Assembly (NCBI GenBank): GCA_000231825.2
Contig: JH720312.1
Location: forward strand, 642,260-706,259
DNA length: 64,000 bases
Source of the DNA: Tetrahymena elliotti 4EA
Taxonomy: Eukaryota > Ciliophora > Oligohymenophorea > Hymenostomatida > Tetrahymenidae
Direction of reading: 5' to 3'
Below, in pieces: positions 14,406-27,765 of this stretch. The notes under the pieces were generated by a model that was not told the origin of the DNA, searched no databases, and was given only the letters and a program-made list of their open reading frames with translations. The stretch's first letter is position 1. The number at the start of each line of letters is the position of its first letter. A program made the position numbers and the translations under genes.

Positions 14406-17400
14406 TCACCAATAACTATACTTTAAGAACCAAGGATACTATCTTACTAAATATTTTCTAGATTCTTCCCATGCAAGAACCATTATTGAAAAAGGTGCTG
14501 CTGGAATCATAAATTAAAAGAAGTCAAGTGGACGACCACCAAATACATTATTAACACCAGGAGTTAAGACTAAGAAAATACCTAAGACCGTTTCAAAAAT
14601 AATACCTTTAATCATTTGACTATTATATGGGGAAGTTGCAAATGAAGATTTTCTGCTTTTGCAAGCAAAAATATTACTCCATTAGAAAAGAACAATGCAA
14701 ACAAAGAAACAGGATTATGTATATTTTAATCCATCAGTTGAATAACATGCGGTGTTATGAACGAAGCTTGAATAGTTGTGATCAGAACTAACATCACAAT
14801 CACTCCATTTAGAAACCAGAGATTCCCATTTACCAGTATGAGAGTTACATTGAATGAAACTTTTTCTTAAATCGTATTCACCATCTCCAACTTTAAACCA
14901 ATCAACAGTCCAACTATATTTATCTAAAATAGATTAAGGTACATTTCTACAGTCGTCATAGTCTTGTTTTGTTACTGGATCTTACATAATATTTTGGTTG
15001 TAACTAAATCCTTATGATTTAAGAGAATAATCACTAAAATCATGGATAGGAGGATAATAAGCATTATAATTAGTCATTCCAAATAATTCCATTACAGGGA
15101 ATCCATAATAATTTCTATTTCATAAAATTTTATTAGTATATTCTTTTAAACATAAAATTAATAATTAATTACAATGATGTAAAATAAGCTATAAATCCAG
15201 CTCCCATAGACATGATGCCCATAAGACCATATGAATGAGTCATAAGCACTAATGAGACTATATGGTCATCTTTAGATCTAGGTTTTCTTGTCATAATATC
15301 TATTTCAGCTTCTTCATAAGCAAGTGCAATAGCAGGATATAAATCAGTTCCAACACAAATTGAAAGCATGTAGATATTTGTTAATGGAAGAGGGATAGCA
15401 AAGATAATTGTAGCAAGGAATGGAAGAATTTCAGGTATATTTGAGCATAAAAGATAAACAAATGTTTTTTTAAGATTATCAAAAATCTTTCTGCCTTCTT
15501 CAACACCTGATACTATAGATGCAAAATCATCATCAAGAAGAACCATATCAGCTGCATCTTTAGTAACATCACTACCTGTTATATTCATTGAAATACCTAT
15601 ATCTCCTTGCTTAATTGCAGGTGAATCATTTACACCATCTCCAGTAACAGCAGTGATAAATCCTTCCTTTTAACAGGCTTGCACGATTTATAATTTTTGA
15701 GCAGGAGTAGTTCTTGCGAATACACAATAAGGCTTTTTAACCCATTTTCTTAAGATTGAGTATTATGGTAACCCCTCTTCGATTTCTTTATCTAAGGATG
15801 CAACTATTCTATCACCATGAACAACAATTGCGTCAGCTTATTCTACTGCTTCTTCCCAAGTGCATCCCTATTCAATTATGATGTCTTCAGTAGTTTTTGC
15901 ATATGATGGAATGATGTTAACCTAATTTAAAAAATATGATCAAATTAATTCACAATTTTATTTTAGAAACTTAAATACCTATCTTGCTATAGTTGCAGCA
16001 GTTGGAGGTTGATCCCCTGTAACCATAATAACCTTTATACCAGCACTACGGCATTCAAGGATAGCACCAGGAACTCTGGTTTTAGGAGGGTCGATCAGTG
16101 ATATAAGACCTGTAAAAGTGAAATTTTTCATTTCAAAATTGAAGTTATTAGGATTTGAAACAACAAATTCTGACTTATTTAGAGGAAAGTCTTCTCTTGG
16201 AAGATGAAGTTTAGCAAAACCTAAGACTCTTTCTCCATTTCTACCAAATTTAAGATTTACTTCATTGAATAACTTTTATGTAATAGAATCTATTTTTTGT
16301 GCTTATCCATTATTTTAAATATTTGAGCAGAAAGTCCAAATTTTTTCAGGAGCACCTTTAATATAAATGCAATAATCGCTATCTGCGGTTACTTATTCTA
16401 CAATTGTTAAGGCATATTTAACATTAGAGTTGAAAGGCATTTTAGCTTCAGTTTCTTTTATTTAGAATTTGAAAAATTAATTATTTAAATTAAATTAACA
16501 TTTTTAAAAATAAATTTACTTTCTTTATTTTAGGGGATCCTGAATTTTTTACGAGTCTCTTCGATATCTTCAATATATTAGAAGAATCTAACTAATCCAG
16601 TTTCAGTTGCATCACCAATAACATCACATTTTAGATAATTTATATTATTTAAATCTTACAATTTAGATCTATCAAATTTTGCTTCACTTGAAATCATAGC
16701 ACTTTAATGTAATTATTTGAAATCTTAGTTATTTTCATCATATTCTAACTTAACTTCATTCTAAGCTAGAGATTTGTTCACTGCTCTAACAGTATTTAAA
16801 CTATACCACATATGTTCAACAGTCATTACATTTTATGTTAATGTTCCTAGAATATAATGAGGAAAAATTATTGATTTATTAATAAAATATTTAAGTTAAA
16901 AACTTATTTGATTGATAAAAAAAAGCAATAAATCATTAATAACATAAATACCTGTTTTATCTGAGCATATACATGAAGTAGATCCTAAAGTTTCAACAGC
17001 TTCTAAGTTTTTTACTAACACATTCTTTCCATGGAGAGCTTTAGCTGTGATTGCCAAAGAGACAGTTATGCAACCTAGTAAACCTTCAGGTACATTTGCA
17101 ACTAGGATGCCGATACCGAAGAGAACACAAGTAATTAAATTATAACCTATCAAGAAATAGGCTAAACAGAAGAAAAGAACACCAAGAGACAATGCAATAA
17201 CAACCATGACAAAAATCAAACGATTAAGCTCCATTCTTAAAGGAGTTAATTAAGTTTTTTCCTATGAGGCTAAATCTGCAATTAAACCAAGAGTAGTCTC
17301 ATCACCAATTTTTATCACAACTCCTAAAGCGAATCCTTCTTTACAAAGAGTACCAAAGAAGGCTACATTCTATGTCTCTAGTGGTGAATCAGGATGAGTG

Positions 17401-18363
17401 CATATATTAGTACGAAGCTAGGGTTCACTTTCTCCTGTAAGAGGGGAGTTATCTACTTTCATTTCATTAGATTAAATTATACGAATATCTGCAGGTATTC
17501 TTTCTCCAGCTTTAACCTAGACAATATCTCCAACAACTAATTTCTCAGCATGAACGATTTATTATTATCCATCTCTGATTACTGTAGATTTTTATGGTAA
17601 AAAATTCTTGAATGAATCCATCAAAGCTTCACTTTTTTTGTTTTGTTGATAAGTAATTTATGCTGTAACAAAAATAACAGCTATCAATACAAATCCTAAG
17701 TATAGGTTAGAAGGATCTTCAGGCGAAAGATAATATGTTATAAAGCAAAAAATGGCTGCAACCCAAAGCATGATTGCGAAAGGGTTAGTGAGCTCTCTTA
17801 AATATTTTTTCCAAAGAGGTTCTTTACCTCTTTCACTTAATTTGTTATCACCTAAAATAAGTCAAAGAAAAAATTATTGATTGAGTCAAATAAATATAAA
17901 GCACAAATTTCAAATATTATTAAAAAAATAATTTACCTTGTTCTTAGTTTAGTTACTCTGCTCTCTAATTTGACAATCCTTTAGTTGGATTAGTTTTAAA
18001 TCTAAGATAAAGTTCTTAAAGATCTATTTTGTGTTCATCCATCTTCATAAGCTTATTCTGTTTGTCACTCTTAGTTTTATCATTAGTTTTTTCATCTGAT
18101 TAATTTACATTAATTGTTGTTGGTTATTTGTTGAAGCTCTAGTTTTAATCATTAAAAGATTATCTTCTCTCAATATCAACAGCAGATTATTAAAGGCGTT
18201 CTCCATTGTTATTCTGGATAGATTTTCTACGAAAATCTTTCAACTCATTAAAGTTTTAAATTGACTATCTCAGTTCTTCAAAGTTACGGACAATCTATGA
18301 TTTCTGTGATAGATCATCTCTTTGCTCCTTATTTTTCTGATCTTAATGATCTTCTACTTTCAT
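14406..18363 (-). CDS. P-type ATPase alpha subunit, Na+/K+ or H+/K+ type (IIC)
   Basis: Seen: ATG 18363 (an in-frame TGA lies four codons upstream), TGA 14406. Introns are 17852-17936, 16847-16951, 16455-16519, 15922-15978 and 15115-15172, giving 1195 aa. The polar N-terminal extension (about 140 aa) is longer than in animal enzymes. Motifs: LTGESEP (actuator domain), VANVPEGLL in M4, CSDKTGTLT with phospho-acceptor Asp near residue 440, GAPEKIW and TGDQPPTA (nucleotide/P domain), [12 protein letters not shown] (about 803-814), then M5-M10. M5 reads SNIPEILPF and M6 reads [19 protein letters not shown]. The C-terminus is [12 protein letters not shown]. Known: the IIC group exchanges Na+ or H+ for K+ across the membrane. 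Odd: the first M6 aspartate of the animal pumps is Cys here (codon 15355-15357), and the M8 aspartate is Asn (14673-14675). The conserved M8 Gln is encoded by TAA. Ion selectivity therefore cannot be assigned. Confidence 0.95.
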
Positions 18364-20652
18364 TTATTTTTAAAGTCAAAATGATAGTTAAATGGTGGTG
18401 TAAAAGTATCTGTCTTTATTATATTTTCGTTTTTGTTTTACAATTATGTATGTTTTAGTATATAATATAAATTATAGCTATTTTTAATTACAAGCCATTT
18501 AAAGTAAAAAATTGGAGTTTTAGAAACCTAATATTAGTACAATAATTTACCAAATTACTTTAAAAAGTAACTTTATTTCAAATAATTAAAATTGTATCTC
18601 ACAATAAACTAAAATTAGAATAATTTAAAAATAGTAATAAAATTATAAATATTTGGAATTATTAATTTTTTCTCATAAATATTTAAAAATCATAGGTCTT
18701 TTGATGATTTAAGATAAATAGAAATATTTCATCTTTAAAATTTAATATGGAGAAAAGTGGAGTTTTAGAGAAAATTATATACCATTATTAATTATTTGTT
18801 TATTCAATTTTCTACCCTTAAAAATTATTAATTTCTAGATGATGGTGCGAAAAAGTAAAATTTAGATTAATTTAATAATCTCTCTAAAACTCCAGTCTTA
18901 TTTAAATTTGATGACTTAATCTTATGACATTATAGCTTGCTATTTCAAGGCTTAAATAGTTTTTTTATCAAATAGAAAAGATTTTTGATGTAAGATATGA
19001 TAAAAGTATCTTATAAGTTCTTATTAATAAAGCCTATGAATTTATCTTAGCATTTAGTCATGATAAATATTTTTAAAAAAATAAAATATTTTTAGGAAAA
19101 ATTAGACAACTTATATCAGTTTTTTATTTTTAAACTAAAAATAATTGAGATATTGGTATAAATATAATTCATATTTTAATCAATAAATCACATTTTATCA
19201 ATATTTACAATTTTTAATGAATGCTGCATCTAAATAAAACCAAAAAAACCAATAAAAATGTACAACAATATTTATTTAAATAATTCATATTTTTAAGATG
19301 AAAACCTTTAAAAAAGATAATTTCATTTTAAAAAATACTTTTTTTCAATAAAATCTAAAATTTTTATTGTTCAAAAAAAAAAAAATTTATGGATAAGGTT
19401 AATTCTCATTATATTGTAAATGGTGATTATTCTTATAACTAAATGAAATGATTCTTAAAAAAAATGATAAAACTAAATTTAGTTTGAAAAAATTAAAAAA
19501 AAAATCATAGAAATGATAAAGGTTATGAATTGGTTTCATATCATAGCAGAGATAACTTCAAATAATTTAGATTGCAATGGAATTTTTTGGTAAAGAAAAA
19601 TGTAAAAAATGGAACAAATTATCAAATTATTGTGAATAACAGTAGCATTTATTGTTTTTGCACAAATTTTCATTCATAATTTGTATTCTTAGCATCTTAA
19701 ACTACCTTTTCATTACTAAGTATTTAAAAAAGATGCAATATACACATGGTAAAATTGTTCTTATTTTTTTTAAGACATTTTTTAATGAATAAAATTTAAT
19801 GAACAATCAGTTTTAAAAAGAGTTATTCATCCACATTTTTATTTGTTATTTGTATTAATGATTCTCTATCAATGAATCAGATATTTAATATCAAACAAAG
19901 AAAATCAGAAATTTTATTGATTGTTTTTTAATAATTTTTATCAAAATATTTTTAAATTTACCTCAAACGAATAAGAAAATAAATTATTTCTGATTTCTTA
20001 AATTCTAGATAATAAAAATAAATTTTAGTCTGTAACTATTTTTAGTGTATTTTTCTTTAAAAAATGAATGAAAAAGTATTAGTCTAAAATGTATAAGAAA
20101 CCTATTTTTAAATTGGAAAAATTTAATTAAAGTTTGTAAAAACTCCAAGCCAGTTGAATTTTTCACCCAGAACTAAATTTCTATTTTTGTTATAAATTAT
20201 AAGAATTTGATTAAATAGAAATTTCAAATATTATTTCCTATTTTTATTATTTAAGGATAAAAAGAAAGAGACAATTATTTTTAATTAATTTAGAATTGAA
20301 AAATAATTTATTTTATGTACTTTACTAAACCTTAAAGTAAAAATTTCCTTTTATTAAATTAAATAGATTAAATTTTGAATTTAGGTTGAACTAATGTATT
20401 TGATTTGATATTCCAATATTTGAAAGAGTGTCATTTTTAATTCATTTAGTAGTTTTTTTAAGAGTAATTTGGACAGAAGTTTTAATTTTCAATAGAAAAA
20501 AATTGATATTTTTTTAGGTGACTTAGTACTTTAGTTTCTTGTCTTACCAAATTTTGAAAATTTAACAAATATTTAAAAATTGGATTTCGTAATATATTAG
20601 ATAATAAATTTTTGTATCATATATCTATTACAGCTTTTAGAAATTAATAAAA
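18364..20652. other. 2.3-kb gene-free region between divergent genes
   Basis: No coding frame recognised. It separates the divergently transcribed ATPase (minus) and aspartyl-protease homologue (plus), so both promoters should lie here. The string GGAGTTTTAGA occurs near 18512 and 18759, and its reverse complement with extended pairing (TCTCTAAAACTCCA) near 18880. This gives an imperfect inverted repeat across about 130 bp. Its function is unknown. Confidence 0.45.
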
Positions 20653-22825
20653 ATGAACATAAAGCAGACAGTAGTTTTTATTTTATTCAGCTTGGCATTT
20701 GTAAATAGTGCTAAGAAAAAGAACATAGTTTATAAATCTAATAGCAAAGACATTTATGAGCTTAGAATGCAAAGAATCAACTAAAACAATACAATAAATG
20801 TAGGGTAAAAGATATTATAAATAGATTCATGCGATTCATATCATCGTAATATATTCCATAATAACACTTGGTCAACTTCTATGTGTTTTGAAAGAGATTT
20901 ATCATACTTGGTACAAGCCTCTATTGGAAAGCCGAAGCAGAAAAACTAAGAATTTTTAAAATTAGAAGTAAAATTATGCTTCTTTCATATCGAAATACAA
21001 AAAAACTATTAAAAATAATAAATTTCTAAAGGTAAATATAAATAGCCCATGGAGTTGGATTGCTGGGTTTGATTGTAAAGAGTGCTCATAAGAATTAGAT
21101 AGCTATACTTATTAAAGTATATCTAAAGCAGAATGTGAAGATAAATGTGATATTTCAAAATCTACTAAGATATCAAAATATAATCCATTCAAACTAAACT
21201 AAAACTAAGAATTAATTAAGGATGGTGGTAAAAAAGCAGCAATTACTACCAACGAAAGTGGAATATATGGAGTATTTCTAAATTATATGATCTCATTTAT
21301 TGCATATAATCCAAATAAAAATATTACAATTTAAGATACTGTAAAAGAGAAGCTCTCATTTGGTTAATATAATACCTTAGAAGATCTAACCACTATAAAG
21401 AAGCTTAAAGTTTTACATGCATAAAAATTATCAAATATTTAGCCAAGAGTAGGAGAAGGTTCAATAGGTCTTGGTAGACTAGATATTGAATTCGATAGCA
21501 AAAATATAGGTAAATTTAAAATTATAATTTAATTTAAATTAGAATATTCATTTCATCATCTAAATTAATTTAAATGAAATGTATATTTTTGTCAAAAAAC
21601 AAAAAATTAAATGAAAAGCTGCTTAAGTTAAATCTTAAAAACTATTTAATTAAAATTAGAACCAGAGACTCATTTTTTGAAGTAATTGATAGAAAGTGAA
21701 GAAATTGAAGAATAAGGAGATATGGTTTTTGGTATTTACATAAATAGATAGAATAAAGAATTTTAAGATTTTGCATTAACTCTAGGAGGATATAATGCAG
21801 AGTATTCTAGTGAAGTTGATATTGACTAATACTTTGTTGATTTGAAGATAAATAAAAAAAAGAGTAATTACTAATATATCCTTCCTTTGAATTAAATTAG
21901 TGTATTAGGCCAATCATTTCAATTTACAGAGGCATACATTACTTTAAATACCTCATTTTTGATAATACCATTTGATATTTTAAGTAAGATAATTGATCAT
22001 ATGAATAGCAATTATAGTATGGGATGTTCTATTGTTGATAAAAAATATTTAATGGTATTTTGCAATGATATTGTCCCAAACGCTTTTAATGATAAATAAC
22101 TTACTTTTTAATTTGGTAGCTTAACAATAACTATCCCATTTAAATAATTTTTGCATGTATGCAAACATGATAAAGTTGCTTTATTCAATTAAGATATTTC
22201 CTAATCAGTTTCGAATTAGTGTATCTTGAATATTGCATCTTCTCCAGATAATAAAGTTATTTTAGGTGAAGTTTTTTTGAACAAAAGATACACTATCTTT
22301 GATTTAGAGAATAATCGTATAGGATTTCTCCCCCCTCAAACTGTAAATTTCTTTAGTGACGAAAGCGAAAAAAGAGCTTTTGTAGATCTTCTTATGAAAA
22401 TAGTAACAGTCATATTTATCGCTGGTATTGTGGCTCTCTACTTTATGAATACCATTTGGAAAATAATAAAATCCTTCTTAGATTATTTAGGTAGATTAAT
22501 TGATATTCAAAAACTTCCATCAACTAATAAATATTCTTCTAGTTAGAATTAGCAATTCTAATAATTAAGCCAAACCGAAGGAATAGAGATTCAGAATAGG
22601 AGTTTGAATAATTCTACAAATAATAAATTTAATCTAAATGATAAAAATCATCCAGTTGTTGTGTCAGCAAATGTCATTCCAACATTTAAATAAAATCCTT
22701 AAAAAAGAAAAATTTTTGAAACTAAATCATAAATCCCATAAAAAATTTAAAATAATCAATCATAAAATCAATAAAAAGATTTATTAGAAATATCTCCATA
22801 ATTAGAAAATATTGATTTGATTTGA
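20653..22825 (+). CDS. membrane-anchored aspartyl-protease homologue, probably inactive
   Basis: Seen: ATG 20653, TGA 22825, introns 20968-21031 and 21510-21659, 652 aa. It has a signal peptide (about residues 1-20, ending near FVNSA), then IGKPKQ (about 92-97), WSWIAGFDCKEC, GSIGLGR (about 245), FLKQLIE, LTLGGYN, VILGEVFLNKRYTIFDLENNRIGF (two stretches, about 465-490), a single membrane helix (about 509-530, VTVIFIAGIVALYFM) and a Gln/Asn-rich cytosolic tail. Known: pepsin-family (A1) enzymes have IGTP.Q, a first DTGS, GLG, a second D[TS]G[TS] and ILGD.F. Here the first DTGS position reads NINS (about 107-110), just after intron 1, and the second reads TLNTS (about 359-363). Both catalytic Asp are missing. 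Inferred: a non-catalytic, membrane-tethered member in the secretory or surface system. The loss of the first Asp depends on the intron 1 splice site being right; the second does not. Confidence 0.85.
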
Positions 22826-23169
22826 AATCATTCTAAATTAATATAAATATTTTTTAAAAATGTTTTTTTTTTGATTTTAATAAATTTTATTACATATTTA
22901 TTTTTAAAGAATTTTTATTGTTTTAAGAATATGCTTAAAGACAGATGCTTGTTGTTTTTATTTTTAATAGAAAATATTTGATAATTAATATTTTAAGGGA
23001 TATTTTTTTTGCCAAAAATAGAATCTTTTAAGAAGATTTTGCAATTAATGTGATTATTAACTTTGTATTTTTTTTGTTGTGAAAACTGATAAATTATTAA
23101 TATATTTTTGATTAAATTTTTTAATTTTAATTTAAGCTTGTTCGAATAATAGAGATATATACATAAACA
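22826..23169. other. short intergenic spacer
   Basis: About 340 bp between two plus-strand genes. It is very AT-rich with long T runs, and nothing else was recognised. Confidence 0.5.
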
Positions 23170-23937
23170 ATGCAACCCTCTAATATAGATTAAGAATTAA
23201 AGAAAAAGGCCACCTCAAGGCAAAAATTTACTCATAATGGTAATTATTAAAGTGCCTGATTTGTTGAATACTAATAGGAAAATAATAAATAGGTTAAACA
23301 GTGTATGAGTGGGACTAAACAATAGATGATGTCAATATTTATATATAACCTCCTAAATTTGTATTAAAAAAATATGAAAGTGAAGTTAGAAAATAATTAT
23401 AACCTGGATAGTAGATGCCTAAGCTAGAAATAGTGATAGAATCTAGACATCTTAAAGTAGGAATAAAAGGAAACCCTCCATTTATCAACGTAATCAATTA
23501 ATTTTCTAATTATTATAAAAATATTTAATCCATAATCAATATTATAGGAGGCTTTAACTAGTATTTGTGATACTGATGATTCTACTTGGTGTATAGGTAA
23601 AAAACTTTAAAATTAATAATTGGAAGTTGCTTTAAATAAACTTATTTTAAATAGAGGATGAAGAATTGCACATTATTCTGTAAAAAGGACACAAAGGAGA
23701 AGTGTGGTAATCTGTATTTGTAGGACATGATAAGCTTGATCCATTATTATAGTAAGAAATTTAAAAGAAATTAATGTTAGAAAGATTTTAATAAGAGGTA
23801 ATTTAAAGAAAAAAGATTTAAAAATGTAATAACTAACTTTTTAACAATAGAATCCTGGTTTTGATTTTAGTGGTGCAGAATTTAATGGCCAAGCTCCGGA
23901 CCCAAGAAATTTTATGGGTGGTATTAAATATAATTGA
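23170..23937 (+). CDS. NudC-family CS-domain protein (NudCD2-like)
   Basis: Seen: ATG 23170, TGA 23937. Introns are 23240-23277 (only 38 nt), 23490-23547, 23597-23654 and 23798-23850, giving 186 aa. The CS domain begins at YEWDQTIDDVNIYIQPP and continues with IESRHLKVGIKGNPPFIN and DSTWCIEDEELHIILQKGHKGEVW. The C-terminal part reads LMLERFQQENPGFDFSGAEF followed by NGQAPDPRNFMGGI. Known: CS domains of the NudC group are p23/Hsp20-like folds that act as Hsp90-linked co-chaperones, and NudCD2 proteins share the short N-terminus and the ENPGFDFSGAEF tail. Inferred: a cytosolic co-chaperone, perhaps for dynein or WD-repeat clients. Complete and ordinary apart from the very short first intron. Confidence 0.92.
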
Positions 23938-24287
23938 TATAATTTAGAAAGAAAACATTTGTTTAGTTTAACGTTGTAAATTAAAAATAGATTATTGAAA
24001 AAAATTTATAAAATATATTAAAAATTAAAAAACATTGATTAATCAGATAATAATGTAAATAATCTCACTATTTTTATGATAAACCATTTTATTTTATATT
24101 TTGAATTCTAGATAATTTAATATATTTAATATCTAAATATATATAATTATTTATATGATAATATTTAGAACTTTCAATATGTATTAATCAAAAATTAAAA
24201 AATTGACTATTATTTTATGTACATTAATTTTTTTAAATAAAGTAATATTTCTAATTAAAATTGATGTTTTAAAAATTTTTTTTCAAC
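23938..24287. other. spacer between convergent genes
   Basis: 350 bp between the stop of the NudC-like gene (plus) and the stop of the cNMP-binding gene (minus). It must hold both 3' ends. No sequence-specific terminator was recognised. Confidence 0.5.
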
Positions 24288-26861
24288 TCAGTATAATGGT
24301 TACAATTTCTTTCTTTGTAAATACTTTGGAGAATTTCTTTAACTTACAGATTAGCGTTCACTTAACCTCTTGTTATATGAAAAACTAGAGTTATTTTTTA
24401 TGAGAGTAGAATCAGAAATATTATTGAAAACTTCAAGTGGTTATACTTCTGTGTTATACATTTCATTTACTTTATCCTTATTGGATTATTGAACTTAATT
24501 TAGCAGATATTTTTTGAGAGATTATTTATATTGATAATCTTCTATTTTATTTATTGTATTTATGCTATTGCTTCTTTTTTATTCTTCTTTATAAAGTTTA
24601 CTTGGTAGTACTACAGCTATTGGATAGCTTTATTTTTAGTTAAGAGATGGACTATTATCCTTTTAATGTAATTTTTGCAGTTGAGCTCCATTTTATTCAT
24701 TTTATCTTTGATAAAAAGCTTATTCTATCATTATCTTTTTTTTCCTTTATAATTAATCAAAATTCCCCAAAATTTATGATCCTTTTACTTTTTCCTTCTA
24801 ATAATCTATTTTATTAGTTTATATTTTATTTTAACTTTCAGTTGTTTTTGTTCTTTATATTTTCTTCAGAATATTTTCTTATAATTCTTAATTTCTCTGG
24901 CTGTGAATCTATTCCATTTTATTAGTCAGTTCTTTATTCATGCTTGGTAGAAAATTTAGAATAAAATTATCAGGATTTTAAAGCACAAAAGAATCTAATT
25001 CATTTTAATATAATAATTTCAATATATTTAAAAATTGATTGATTTATTTACTTGGATTTTTAGATGTATCTGATTATAAAATAATTGAGGCTTTGACTTT
25101 TTGATAAAGCTTGGGTAGATCATTGTTTATTTCATTTACAAAAGAGTTCTTTTCTTTTATAGGTGCTGTTTTATTTTTTTAATGGCTTTACAAAATGTCT
25201 TTATCTATTAATACCTAATCAACTTCATATCCATTCATTAAAATATTAGAGTTTTAAGTGATATCATCAAGGCTGTTTTATCTGGTTTAATAGCTATTCA
25301 TAGACTAATTTAAATATCTTCCTTTTTTAATCATAGATTTTTTTGAAACAATAATCCTTGTATTCTTTCTGCTGGTTTGAGTCTCTTATACATTACCTAA
25401 TTAGCTTAATTTATGTTCACTCTTTTCAAGTCTTCTTGATTTTTTATCAGTTTAAGCTAGAGTTTATGTTTTTCCATTTTCTTCTTAGTTGAATTTAAGA
25501 AGAATAGTCTTACAATTTTTATACATTAAATTTTAATATTCGTTGCTTTATTATAGTTCAGAATTTTGAAAATCATCTAACTTACCTTTAAATCTTTTGA
25601 TAATTTCTTATTTAGTATTTTAATTTTTATAGAGAATTTCATTTTAAAAAGTATTAATATCCATTTAGAAGAGTGCTGCTTTATCTGTAATACATACAAC
25701 TTTGTGGTTTCTCTTATTTTATTCTTAAAAGAGCTCTTCTTCTCCAAATAATTCATGCCCCTGAAGTAATCTTAACTAAAATATAATATCTTTAAAATCT
25801 AATAATAATCATAGTAATTACTTTCTACTTTTGCTTTTTAATTTTTCTATCTTTTTTCATTATATCTTCTACAGAAGTAGTACAGTCATCCCATTCATCT
25901 TTATCATCACTTGAAGCTATCTTAATTGTTAAAATAAATAAAATATTAAAAAGTAGAATTTAGTATTGATACTAAAAAAGTTCCAGATAGCACAATAAAT
26001 ACTGATTAAACCTATTAATTTTCTTCATAAATCACATCCTCTTTTTTACAGTTAATTTTTTTCATTTTTTCAGCTAAAATTGATATTTCTTTCATATTCC
26101 ATCCTTAGAATAAACTCATACTGCATATGTTTTGAATTGCTTTTTATCTTTCTCTTTCCTCCTTTTTTTGCATAATATTTAAATAATCCCCTCTTTTTAT
26201 AACTCCTAAAAATGTATCTGTGTGAGCAAAAACTGTTGATACTCTCTAAGAATTATCTTCATAAAGAGCCATTTCACCAAAACTACCACCTGCATCTAAA
26301 ATCTATAGTTAGTAAAAATATAATACATTAAAAGAAATTTGGAATAAATTTAAACACCTTAACCAGTTTCATATCATTATTAATATCTTAATCCACAGTC
26401 TCAAATCCATTTACAACATGTTAAATGTGAATCATTTAATTTTTTTCAGCATAGATTCCCACTTTTCCAGCTAAAATAATGTAAAAGCTATCTCCTTCCT
26501 ATCCTGCAAATAAAAAAAATTATAATTAGCTTCTTGTTTAAATCAATCAAAAACCTGTTCTAAATACAAGTTAGGAAGAATTATAATATTCATATTTAAT
26601 ATATTTGCAAAATAGCTTCTGAGTAAATTCATCTCCCTCTTCTCTAAATTTGATAAAAAAAGGTATAATTGACAATATATCTGCCAAAAAGGTGATATGC
26701 TATTTTTTTCTTTGATTGCTATTTAACTGTAGAATTTGAATCAACTCCTTTTAAAAATTAAAAAATGTTGGTTAAGAAATTTAAAAACTATGATGGCTAT
26801 TTACCCTTAATTTATCTACATTTTAATATGAATCATTTACAATAGTATTATTTATATTCAT
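24288..26861 (-). CDS. cyclic nucleotide-binding-domain protein
   Basis: Seen: ATG 26861, TGA 24288, introns 26504-26554, 26303-26357, 25921-25972 and 25776-25821, 789 aa. The first cNMP-binding domain spans about residues 55-200: FREEGDEF, VFRTGQEGDSFYIILAGKVG, then the phosphate-binding cassette GEMALYEDNSQRVSTV. A second, more divergent half follows (YEENQQVQSVFIVLSGTFL, then after an acidic insert GHELFGEEELF...KRNHKVVC). The C-terminal half (about 400 aa) is Lys/Gln/Asn/Ser-rich low-complexity sequence with no recognised domain. Known: in a cAMP-type cassette a conserved Arg binds the cyclic phosphate; here that Arg is present (SQRV) but the usual following Ala is Val. There is no kinase or channel domain, so it is not a complete PKG or CNG channel. 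Inferred: a cNMP-responsive regulatory or scaffold protein. Confidence 0.88.
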
Positions 26862-27765
26862 TTGTATTTATTATGTAATAAAGTTGAAATATTAATCCTT
26901 AATATGCCAATCTATTTGAGGATTAATAATTAATGATAAAAATTATGATTAAAAACATATCACTAATTTAATTGAACAAATATTTTTTGGTATACAAATA
27001 TTTTGGCATCAAAAAGAATAAGCTAAGATTATTATTCATTCCATTTATCAAAAATGTTTATAATTTATCATTAATTATTTTTAATTGTATAATTGTATTT
27101 ATTATTACTGAGCTAGTAATATATTTTTGATAACATTTTTTTTATTTAATTTGCAGAGTATTTACAAGTTAGATTTTATATTAGATTAATTTGTATTTTA
27201 AATGAAATTTTTTTATTAAAGCTAGATAAAATTTTTTATTTTTAAATGTATTCTATTAGAGAATAAAAATGTTAAATAATGCTTTCATTTTTAAAACATT
27301 AACATAAAAATAGGAATATATCATTTTTTTTCAAAATTAGAAATAATAAATAGATAGTTATTTTTTTTCATATATTTTGTATTTTTAAATAATTTATTTT
27401 TTCAAAAAGTTTGAAATAAAAATTAACATAAATCTAAGATTAAAATAAAATTATGATAGAATAAAAATAAATCAACTTCAAATTTTTATATTTTTCAATT
27501 AAAATTTTAATTATTATTTGACAAACAGTAAAAATATTTTAAAAGATGTTAAATATTTCAATTTCAAATAAAATAATAATGCTCCATGTTTAAAACCTTA
27601 AATTAAAATTAATTTAAATGTTATGATTTACTTGAAATAAATAAATTATTATTTTTCAAATTAAATTTATTATCTACTTATTATTAATAAATATAATTGA
27701 AGATAAATATTTTTTTTAATTTAATGTAAAGATAAATTTCTTTTTATTTTTATTTTTATTATTAT
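26862..27765. other. intergenic AT-rich stretch
   Basis: About 0.9 kb between two minus-strand genes; presumed promoter of the cNMP-binding gene and 3' UTR of the hydrolase gene. No other feature recognised. Confidence 0.5.
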
